Positions 1 through 5,388 of a DNA stretch of 8,574 nt are shown in pieces. The translations under genes and the position numbers were made by a program. The notes beneath the pieces were generated by a model. The model did no database searches. It saw only the letters and a program-made list of their open reading frames with translations, and was not told the DNA's origin. The stretch is from the NCBI RefSeq assembly GCF_049445995.1, contig NZ_JBMSDZ010000040.1, positions 1 to 8,574 of the forward strand. The letters are read 5' to 3'. Position 1 is the stretch's first letter; each line of letters begins with the position of its first letter. The stretch is from Dyella_A sp049445995 (GTDB lineage Bacteria > Pseudomonadota > Gammaproteobacteria > Xanthomonadales > Rhodanobacteraceae).

Positions 1-2
1 GC

Positions 3-104
3 GCCCGCCGCCTGATGGCGCACCACGACCGTTCGTCATGGGCACCGGTGGCTTGGGTTTGGCTGGTCGAGGCGCGTATCCTTGCTACCAGACTCGCAAG
101 CTGA
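3..104 (+). CDS. Possible C-terminal end of an unidentified protein (partial)
   Basis: An open frame enters from the left edge and stops at TGA 102-104, giving a 33-residue tail rich in Trp, Ala, Arg and Leu, with VAWVWLVEARILATRLAS at the end. It would converge on the PIN gene, whose restored stop is at 124, leaving a gap of 19 bases. I do not recognise the family and a tail this short cannot be assigned. The call rests only on an open edge frame, plausible composition and the tidy convergent spacing. The stretch could equally be non-coding. Confidence 0.28.
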   Translation, partial: ARRLMAHHDRSSWAPVAWVWLVEARILATRLAS

Positions 105-123
105 TTATTTTGTCGACACCCTC

Positions 124-631
124 TCAGATGTCTGCCTCGGGAGCAGGGTCGCCGACCCAGTCGACTTGTCCATCGCCGCGCAAGGCGCTGGCATCGAAGC
201 CGCCCTTCAAGGTGACGGCGGGTCTGCAGATGTCCGCCCTCCCGCAGGCGCTCGCAGTACTTGTGCAGTGTCGACGCATCCTCGGTGAGGATGACCTCGA
301 TGCCTGCATGGCTGGCCTGGGCCAGCAGTTTCACGTCATCGCGCACCACGGCACGGCTGTCTCCAGCATCACGCTGACCCAGTGCATTCCAGAGGTTGGC
401 GGCCTTCTGGCCGTGCGGCACGTTGAAGTCGAGTACGCGGAAGTGGTGGAGCGGCAAATCCGTGATGGGCTGCTTGATGCCGAACTCTGCTGCCACGATG
501 CCGGAAAAGAACATCGGCATGTCGTTCGTCAGCATGTGGCGGTAGTACTGAACGGCCGTCGCGTGGTGGGCGCGGTGTTCGCTGACCAGGGAAATCAGGA
601 AGCTGGTATCCAGCAACACCGATACGCTCAT
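124..631 (-). CDS. PIN-domain nuclease (VapC-like toxin), apparently frameshifted near its 3' end
   Basis: PIN-domain proteins are Mg-dependent RNases, most often toxins of toxin-antitoxin pairs. The protein starts MSVSVLLDTSFLISL. The expected acidic residues are present: Asp8 (LLDTS), Glu49 (GIVAAEF), Asp98/Asp99 (VRDDVKLLAQA) and Asp118 (LTEDAST). The start at 631 overlaps the stop of the upstream gene as ATGA (628-631), which implies translational coupling. The initial frame has no stop before the window's left edge, but after about residue 137 it becomes Arg-rich and unconvincing. The neighbouring frame continues sensibly as AVTLKGGFDASALRGDGQ and stops at 124-126. Removing one G from the GGG at 220-222 joins the two into 168 residues, a normal PIN length. 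This is either a sequencing error or a real recent mutation. The catalytic core lies before the break, so a product with an altered tail might remain active. Confidence 0.72.
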
Positions 632-1398
632 CCCTGGCCGCTCCGCAGGGTTTCCAGCCAGTCATCGGGCACGTCCGACCACGCCCGCGTGCCCTTGCGG
701 ACCAGTTCGCCGAAGGCGACCTCGTCCCAGGTCGAGGACACATCCTCGAAGGCGAGCAGGGTCAGATTGCGCAGTTCGCCGTTGTGGAGGTTTTCTTCAG
801 CGGCCACGCGAAGCATGGCCGGTTTGTAGAGACGGTTGCGCTCCTCGTCCCCCAGCAGCTTTTGGCTGCTGGCAATGGTGAGCACCTGGCCGTTGTCCAT
901 TTTCAGGTGGACATTGGCCTTGCTGGTGCCGCCAAGGTCGGTGATCTGGCCGCGCAGGTATATCTCTACCTTCACCCACATGGCGGTGTTCTGGTTGAGG
1001 TAATCGGAGCTCGCGTCCACACGAACGAGGTTCGTGCCGTGCTGATCAGCCAGTGTGTAACGCCGATGGGGAAATTTGCGCGCCGCCGCCTGCCAGCGCT
1101 CGACCACGGCTGCACGCTTCGGATCGATCAGCCCCAGATTGCCCGGTTGATCCAGTCGAGCGAGGTCGGTCCAGAGGCCGGTCGCTGCCAAAAGGCCGCT
1201 CGCCACCAGGACCAGCGAACCCTCCGCTATCGCGATCATCACCTGATTGGGACCGATGTCCTTGCCCGATCCAGCCAGAAACTCACCGACGTCCTTCTGG
1301 AACTGCCCCAGCAGCGCCAGCGGAACGTGCGTCGGCGCGACCTCGGCATCCTGGATGCGGTCGTTCAGCGCGAAGCGAAGGGTGTCGGCCGGTTGCAT
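628..1398 (-). CDS. Uncharacterised 256-aa protein coupled to the PIN gene
   Basis: I do not recognise a named family. The protein is soluble, with no signal peptide or membrane segment. Residues 24-45 look helical (LALLGQFQKDVGEFLAG) and are followed by a beta-rich stretch with IAEGSLVLVA at 57-66. A second part, about residues 140-215, is probably beta-rich and carries YLRGQITDLGG, NVHLKMDNGQ and NRLYKPAMLRVAAEENL. The tail is GTRAWSDVPDDWLETLRSG. I chose ATG 1398 rather than the upstream ATG at 1500 because the extra 34 residues are low-quality sequence and would overlap the divergent helix-turn-helix gene. The stop overlaps the PIN start as ATGA, so the two are almost certainly co-transcribed. 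Gene order suggests an antitoxin or regulatory partner of the PIN protein, though it is larger than a usual VapB. That role is inference. Confidence 0.7.
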   Translation of the reverse strand: MQPADTLRFALNDRIQDAEVAPTHVPLALLGQFQKDVGEFLAGSGKDIGPNQVMIAIAEGSLVLVASGLLAATGLWTDLARLDQPGNLGLIDPKRAAVVERWQAAARKFPHRRYTLADQHGTNLVRVDASSDYLNQNTAMWVKVEIYLRGQITDLGGTSKANVHLKMDNGQVLTIASSQKLLGDEERNRLYKPAMLRVAAEENLHNGELRNLTLLAFEDVSSTWDEVAFGELVRKGTRAWSDVPDDWLETLRSGQG

Positions 1399-1405
1399 GA
1401 GCCCG

Positions 1406-1411
1406 ATTGTA
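1406..1411 (-). promoter_or_regulatory. Candidate -10 box for the unknown-protein/PIN operon, possibly leaderless
   Basis: On the minus strand the sequence reads TACAAT, five of six matches to the -10 consensus. Only seven bases (CGGGCTC) separate it from the ATG at 1398. Initiation at the usual distance would fall on or next to the start codon, so the mRNA would be leaderless. No good -35 hexamer is visible, and no strong Shine-Dalgarno sequence precedes this ATG, which fits a leaderless transcript. Confidence 0.35.
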
Positions 1412-1421
1412 GTGTCTTGCC

Positions 1422-1742
1422 ATGTCCGCCGGGGGCATGGTCGTATCAAAGCAGACCGTGGTTGAGCGCGTGCAGCGCGAGCCGGCGTTTGCCCGCGCAT
1501 TGCTGGGCGAGGCGGCCTCGCTGTTCCTCAACGGCGATCCGGCGACGGCGCGGATGATCCTGCGCGACCTGGTCAATGCCACCGTCGGTTTCGAGGGGCT
1601 GGCCTCGGCCACCAAGCGCCCGAGCAAGAGCCTGCACCGCATGCTGTCCGCCTCCGGCAACCCCAGCATGGACAACCTGGCCGCCATCTTCGACGTGCTG
1701 CGTCGGAACCTGAAGGTGGATATCAAGGTACGTGCCGCGTGA
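1422..1742 (+). CDS. HigA-like helix-turn-helix antitoxin/regulator without a visible toxin partner
   Basis: The protein is 106 residues. Its C-terminal half reads as the helix-turn-helix of the HigA-type addiction-module antidote family (COG3636-like): GFEGLASATKRPSKSLHRML at 57-74, then GNPSMDNLAAIFDVLRRNLKV. The N-terminal half (VVERVQREPAFARALLGEA) resembles the family's helical leader. Such proteins bind their own operator and neutralise a HigB/RelE toxin. A toxin gene would normally sit directly upstream, but that space holds the divergent PIN-linked operon, so this gene is an orphan, a regulator of the divergent promoter, or part of a composite module. The start could be ATG 1422 or ATG 1437. 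The second is preceded by a GGGGG run that lies very close to it, so I keep the longer form with little preference. The gap to the divergent start codon is 23 bases. Confidence 0.7.
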   Translation: MSAGGMVVSKQTVVERVQREPAFARALLGEAASLFLNGDPATARMILRDLVNATVGFEGLASATKRPSKSLHRMLSASGNPSMDNLAAIFDVLRRNLKVDIKVRAA

Positions 1743-1754
1743 GATGTCGTGCAC

Positions 1755-1772
1755 GTAGCACACATGTGCTAC
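1755..1772. promoter_or_regulatory. Operator-like palindrome upstream of the RHH antitoxin
   Basis: Perfect 8-bp arms GTAGCACA and TGTGCTAC are separated by two bases. This is the size and form bound by ribbon-helix-helix antitoxins that repress their own operon. It ends 34 bases before the antitoxin ATG at 1807. A poor -10 candidate, TACTGT (1770-1775), overlaps its right arm. Autoregulation is inferred from position and symmetry. Confidence 0.7.
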
Positions 1773-1806
1773 TGTGGTGATCGTCTCACCCTCGCTGGAG
1801 CGCCCC

Positions 1807-2091
1807 ATGAGCACGACCACCATCCGCCTGCCCGACGAACTCAAGGCCCGCGTCGCCGCGGCGGCGAAGCAGGCCGGCACGACCTCGCACAATTTCATCC
1901 TGGAAGCGATCGCGGAGAAGGCCGAGCTGGCCGCGCAGCGAGCCGCATTCCACGCCGTGGCGGATCAGCGCTACGCCGAGTTCCTGGAGTCCGGCATGAG
2001 CATCCCGTGGGAAGAGGCGCGCGCCTACCTCAAGGGACGCATCGCGGGAAAAGCCGTGAAGCGGCCGGTGGCACGCAAGCTGGACCGATGA
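1807..2091 (+). CDS. Ribbon-helix-helix antitoxin (ParD/RelB/CopG-like)
   Basis: The protein is 94 residues. The N-terminus TTIRLPDELKARVAAAAKQ followed by TTSHNFILEAIAEKAE is a clear ribbon-helix-helix DNA-binding fold: a beta strand, then two helices, that dimerises on DNA. The remaining part (FLESGMSIPWEEARAYLKGR and the basic tail KRPVARKL) is the toxin-binding region typical of these antitoxins. The start is ATG 1807, supported by GGAG at 1797-1800 with six bases of spacing. The in-frame GTG at 1774 is rejected because it would place the operator inside the reading frame. It forms an operon with the next gene, whose GTG follows the stop by one base. The palindrome at 1755-1772 is its probable operator. 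Family is confident; the ParD versus RelB label is not. Confidence 0.86.
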   Translation: MSTTTIRLPDELKARVAAAAKQAGTTSHNFILEAIAEKAELAAQRAAFHAVADQRYAEFLESGMSIPWEEARAYLKGRIAGKAVKRPVARKLDR

Positions 2092-2092
2092 C

Positions 2093-2389
2093 GTGACGCG
2101 TGTGAGGCTGGCGTCCGGGGTGCTGGACGATCTGGACCGCATCGTGGAGCACCTGCATCACCACGAGAGCGCCGCGGCCGAGACAAGGGCGGGGGAAATC
2201 ATCAGCGCGTTCGACGTGCTGGCGGACAACCCGCTGATCGGCCGCCCGGCCGGCGACGACGAGCGCGAGTTGCTGATCGGCCGCGGCTCAGCGGGATATG
2301 TGGCGCTGTACAGCTACCTGTCGGTGATCGATACCGTCCTGATCGTGGCGGTGCGGGGACAACGCGAAGGGGGATACGCCAGGCCATGA
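2093..2389 (+). CDS. ParE/RelE-superfamily toxin
   Basis: The protein is 98 residues. The layout is that of ParE/RelE toxins: LASGVLDDLDRIVEHL as the first helix, an AFDVLADNPLIGRP turn, then the beta-sheet with GSAGYVALYSY and the closing DTVLIVAVRGQREGGY. ParE members poison DNA gyrase and RelE members cleave mRNA on the ribosome; sequence alone does not decide which this is. Translation starts at GTG 2093, one base after the antitoxin stop, implying coupling so that antitoxin is made first. The stop overlaps the hsdR start as ATGA (2386-2389), so toxin-antitoxin and restriction subunit once formed one transcript. The reading frame looks intact, so the pair may be functional although the downstream restriction gene is ruined. 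Confidence 0.85.
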   Translation: MTRVRLASGVLDDLDRIVEHLHHHESAAAETRAGEIISAFDVLADNPLIGRPAGDDERELLIGRGSAGYVALYSYLSVIDTVLIVAVRGQREGGYARP

Positions 2390-2905
2390 GCGAAACGGAA
2401 GCGGACACCCGCGCCAACCGCATCGACCCGGTGCTGCGCGAGGCCGGCTGGGGCGTGGTCGAGGGATCGCGGGTGCATCGCGAGCTGATCTGCCCGGGGC
2501 ACATCACCGGTGGTGGGCGGATCAATCCGCTGTCGGCCGATTACGTGCTGGTGTACCGCGACCGCAAGCTGGCGGTGATCGAGGCCAAGCGCGCAGGATT
2601 CGGGCACACGGCCGGCGTGGGCCAGGCCAAGGATTACGCCGCGCGGCTCAAGGCGCGTTTCGCCCATTCCAGCAACGGGCTGGGCTGGTACGGCATCGAC
2701 ATGCAGACCGGCCCGGAGGGCGACCTCGCCCTGCCGTTTCCCTCGCCGCAGGAGCTGTGGGCGCGCTGCTTTCCCGAGGGCAACCAAGATCGCCGACTTC
2801 CTGCGCATCCGCTACGGCGGCACCAACGACGCCAGGCGCGCGCTCGGTCCGGTGGACACCATTCGCAAGGCCTTTGTCGGCATTCAGGCGCATCTGTACC
2901 AGTAG
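2386..2905 (+). pseudogene. hsdR: Type I restriction subunit HsdR relic with internal deletion
   Basis: The intact parent, about 800-1000 residues, is the nuclease and DNA-translocase subunit of a type I restriction system. Residues 1-133 here are a well-preserved HsdR N-terminus with the PD-(D/E)xK nuclease motif, Asp52 then EAK at 66-68 (ADYVLVYR...VIEAKR), and the QxxxY motif at 80-84 (QAKDY). After PEGN (codon ending 2784) similarity stops. From 2786, one base out of frame, the sequence reads KIADFLRIRYGGTNDARRAL and ends GIQAHLYQ-stop at 2903-2905, which matches the C-terminal tail of this HsdR group. The helicase motor and most of the C-terminal region are therefore gone. The frame continuing from residue 133 runs to 3615 only by reading antisense into the glycosidase gene and is not a credible product. 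No hsdM or hsdS is in the window. Confidence 0.82.
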
Positions 2906-2910
2906 ATGGT

Positions 2911-2949
2911 TCTTGCGATCGCCGCGCCCTGTGGGTGGCGATCGCCAGA
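2911..2949. terminator. Hairpin between convergent genes, possible bidirectional terminator
   Basis: Arms TCTTGCGATCGCC (2911-2923) and GGCGATCGCCAGA (2937-2949) pair at 12 of 13 positions around a 13-base loop. It lies between the hsdR relic stop (2905) and the glycosidase gene stop (2953-2955). Neither side has a clear U-tract, so intrinsic termination is uncertain. AGATGGT occurs at 2904-2910 and again at 2947-2953, flanking the structure. Confidence 0.5.
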
Positions 2950-2952
2950 TGG

Positions 2953-4989
2953 TCAGTCGCATCCGGTAGGCAGATTGGCTGGCTTCGGAATCGCCAGATA
3001 CACCGTGCTCCACAACTGCGCCGCGTTCGATTCGTCCGCGTCCTTGCCGCTCGCGCCGAAGGCGGCGACCTGGTAGCGGCCGTCGGCGTAGCGCCAGGAC
3101 CACAGTTCCGAATTGCTCATGTCGCGGGTGGCGTCGATGGCTTGCCACAGGCAGGCCTGGGCGCCTTGCAGGTTGCGGCGCGTGGCGGCGGGGAGGTCGG
3201 TGCGGGCGAGCTGGCGGGCGAGGCCGGCGGCGGTGAGCGCCTGCTGCCACGACCACACCACGGTGCCGTGGTAGGCGCCGGGGCTGAAACGGGCCTGCTC
3301 GGCGGCCGGCGCAAACGCCGGGTTGGCGACCAGCATGCCGACCGGCGTCATCAGGCCGGCGGGGAAGGGGCGGCGCAGCAGTTCGGCCTCGGCGTCGAGC
3401 TGCGCGGGGCTGGGTTTTCCAAACAGCAGGGCGAAGCCGCCGTCGCTGTTCTGCACGCGGATCGGCTGGCCGCTGGCGTCCAGCGACAGCGCCTGGAACT
3501 GCACGGGCTTGTCGCCGATGGCCTTGAGTGCCGGCGCTGCCGGCACGTCCATCGCCTTGGCATAGGTGGTGATGGCCTGCCGGGCAGCGGCGTTGTCCAC
3601 GATGACGGTGAATAGCGCGGGCGCCTTGTCGCGCCACACGGCGGCGGCGTGCGCGAGGCCGGCGAGCATCGCCTGGTCCTGTGCGTTCGCGTACGGCGCG
3701 AGCAGGCCGCTGCGGTACAGCGCGCTGGCCGCATCGAGCGCGGCGGGGATGAGGATCGCATTGACGTCGTAGGCATAGCGACCGCCGCCGAGGCCGTCGT
3801 TGCTGTCGCGCCAGTCGCCCACCGGCACGCCGGGCTTGAGCGACACCAGGTTCGCCGTGGTGGGATCGACCGCGAAGGCCCGCGTCTGCGCGGCGACGTA
3901 GCGCAGGTTGCGCATCAGCGCCTCGCCCGCGTGCGCCTCGCCCAGCTTGCTGGCGAGGAAGGCCCCGGCGCGGGCGCGGCCGCGCGCGTCGTCGAGCAGC
4001 CAGGCCTGCGTCACCGGGGCGAGCAGGTAGTCGCTGTCGACCATCTTGTAGTCGTAGACCGGCGCGTCGGAGCGCGTGCCGTCGTGCTTCATGTGGTCGA
4101 GGATGGCGAACTCGCCGATGTCTTCCTCGTGCGCCACCTGGCCGTCGGGCGAGAGGCGCTGCAGCACGGAGCGCAGGCCGGTCTCCACCGCCGCCGGCTG
4201 CAGCGCGGGCATCAGCAGGCGCACCGACATCAGCGTGTCGCGGCCGAAGTAGGTGTCGAAGCGCCACGAGCCGGCGAGGTACTTCTCGCGGTAGCTGAGG
4301 AAGCCAAGCGCCTCACGCGCGGCGCGGTCGTCGCGCGCGCTGTCGTTGAGCAGCGCGTGGCCGGAGACCGGGGTGAGCGGCGTCTCGCCGGAGAGCGCGG
4401 TGATCTTCAGTGTGATCGTGCCGTCGCTGGCGGCGACGAAATGGCCGTTGTGCAGCGCGCCGTGCACGGCGGTGACGTTCAACGCATAGCCGGGCGCGCC
4501 ATCGAGGCGGTCGCGCGACCAGGCGAGCGTGTTGCCATCGGTGCGCGCGCTGGTGAGCACGTCCTTCGGCGCGGTGCCCTGGCCCTGGTAGTCGCGCAGC
4601 ACGCGAATGCTGGAGAGCAGCGCCTGCTTCGGCACCAGCGTGGGCGTGCGCAGCGTGGCGGTGAAGCGCACGCCGTGCAGCGGGCGCCCCCTGGCGTCGG
4701 CCTGGGTCAGCGGCGTGGCCGGGCCATCGAGCGTCCAGGTGGCCGGCGCAGCCACCGGATCGAACCACAGCCCCACGCCGCTGTTGCCGGCGGGGAAGGC
4801 GACGATCAGCCGCGGCTCGGTGCCCGAGCGCAGCACGATGTGCGCGGCGACGTCGCCCTGGCGCACGAAGCGGTTGAGGTTGAGCCCCTCGCTGCGGTCG
4901 AACGTTTCCGGCGTGGCGCCGTGCGCGAGCTGCGCCGCGCCCAGCATCGTCCACACGCCCGCCATCACCACCCATTGCCTTGCACGCAT
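2953..4989 (-). CDS. Secreted six-hairpin glycosidase-like protein, substrate unknown
   Basis: The protein is 678 residues. A Sec signal peptide is visible at 1-25 (MRARQWVVMAGVWTMLGAAQ, then LAHG before ATPETF), so it acts in the periplasm or outside the cell. Residues about 30-215 form a beta-rich N-terminal domain. From about 225 to the end it looks like an (alpha/alpha)6 barrel of the six-hairpin glycosidase superfamily, related in pattern to glycogen-debranching C-terminal domains. Motifs are SWRFDTYFGRDTLMS (241-255), AHEEDIGEFAILDHM (286-300), YDYKMVDSDYLL (312-323), GDWRDSNDGLGGGRYAYDVN (391-410), YHGTVVWSWQQA (573-584) and SNAAQLWSTVYLA (654-666). The acids at 288-290 and 392-395 are candidate catalytic residues by analogy only. 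ATG 4989 has AGGA about nine bases upstream. It is a single gene; its promoter region abuts the repeat element at 5025. Fold family is fairly confident; reaction is not. Confidence 0.83.
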   Translation of the reverse strand: MRARQWVVMAGVWTMLGAAQLAHGATPETFDRSEGLNLNRFVRQGDVAAHIVLRSGTEPRLIVAFPAGNSGVGLWFDPVAAPATWTLDGPATPLTQADARGRPLHGVRFTATLRTPTLVPKQALLSSIRVLRDYQGQGTAPKDVLTSARTDGNTLAWSRDRLDGAPGYALNVTAVHGALHNGHFVAASDGTITLKITALSGETPLTPVSGHALLNDSARDDRAAREALGFLSYREKYLAGSWRFDTYFGRDTLMSVRLLMPALQPAAVETGLRSVLQRLSPDGQVAHEEDIGEFAILDHMKHDGTRSDAPVYDYKMVDSDYLLAPVTQAWLLDDARGRARAGAFLASKLGEAHAGEALMRNLRYVAAQTRAFAVDPTTANLVSLKPGVPVGDWRDSNDGLGGGRYAYDVNAILIPAALDAASALYRSGLLAPYANAQDQAMLAGLAHAAAVWRDKAPALFTVIVDNAAARQAITTYAKAMDVPAAPALKAIGDKPVQFQALSLDASGQPIRVQNSDGGFALLFGKPSPAQLDAEAELLRRPFPAGLMTPVGMLVANPAFAPAAEQARFSPGAYHGTVVWSWQQALTAAGLARQLARTDLPAATRRNLQGAQACLWQAIDATRDMSNSELWSWRYADGRYQVAAFGASGKDADESNAAQLWSTVYLAIPKPANLPTGCD

Positions 4990-5024
4990 CGATCCGGTCC
5001 TCGTCGCTGGAAGCGTTTTGCATC

Positions 5025-5152
5025 CTAGCAGCCTGTCGGACTTTGCTCGGCCGGGCTGCGAATCCGGCTGTTATGGGCCGATGAAACGTCGAAAATCCGT
5101 CCTCGCACAGCCGACTTCTCGCCTCGGCCAGCAAAGCCCGACAGGCTGCTAG
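5025..5152. mobile_element. MITE-like element with 23-bp terminal inverted repeats
   Basis: The left arm 5025-5047 begins CTAGCAGCCTGTCGG and the right arm 5130-5152 ends CCGACAGGCTGCTAG; they match at 22 of 23 positions. Weaker pairing continues inward (GGCTG at 5066-5070 against CAGCC at 5108-5112), so the whole 128 bp is an imperfect palindrome. It carries no gene. CTAG stands at both ends and could be a 4-bp target duplication or part of the repeat. The parent transposase cannot be identified from the window. Its left end is 35 bases upstream of the glycosidase ATG. Confidence 0.72.
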
Positions 5153-5332
5153 CGCCCGCGCGAGCCGTGCGGGATAGACCTCGCAAGAAGTCGCGATACC
5201 GGCCTGCCGACTTGCGCGCTTGTCGAGGGCATGGCCACCCCCGGGCACACCTGCTAGGAATGCCCATTGGGTGCGAAGGCTTGCGGGCGAACGATGGGAA
5301 GGGTTCGATCCATGACATGAGCGCCGGAAATG

Positions 5333-5367
5333 TCGCGGCCCGGAATGCAGGGCATCCCGGGCCGCGA
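5333..5367 (-). terminator. Strong hairpin downstream of the dienelactone hydrolase gene
   Basis: Arms TCGCGGCCCGGAATGC (5333-5348) and GCATCCCGGGCCGCGA (5352-5367) pair at 15 of 16 positions around the loop AGG. It begins 21 bases past the minus-strand stop. On that strand it is followed by CATTTCC, a short and weak U-tract. It is the best candidate intrinsic terminator in the window. The rest of 5153-5388 holds no gene that I can support. Confidence 0.72.
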
Positions 5368-5388
5368 GCGGCAACGCGTGTCAGTGGA

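Noticed and set aside
38..829. Plus-strand open frame of 263 residues over the PIN and partner genes
   Set aside because: It is antisense to two minus-strand genes with recognisable motifs and an ATGA overlap, and has no family features.
784..1557. Plus-strand frame of 257 residues antisense to the 256-aa protein
   Set aside because: Shadow frame; it also overlaps the start of the HigA-like gene in another frame.
1749..2096. 115-residue plus-strand frame overlapping the RHH antitoxin
   Set aside because: Out-of-frame shadow of the antitoxin with a His/Arg/Gly-rich composition and no Shine-Dalgarno sequence.
2386..3615. A 409-residue protein starting at the hsdR ATG
   Set aside because: Only the first 133 residues are HsdR-like; the rest is read out of frame and then antisense to the glycosidase gene.
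2953..5028. Long open frames on both strands across the glycosidase gene (for example 3649-5028 plus, 2648-4267 minus, 3351-3776 minus)
   Set aside because: They are Arg/Ala/Gly-rich shadow frames created by high GC; only the 678-residue frame has a signal peptide, protein-like composition and family motifs.
5153..5332. A short gene between the MITE and the hydrolase terminator
   Set aside because: The available frames are Arg/Gly-rich with no ribosome site or recognisable motif.
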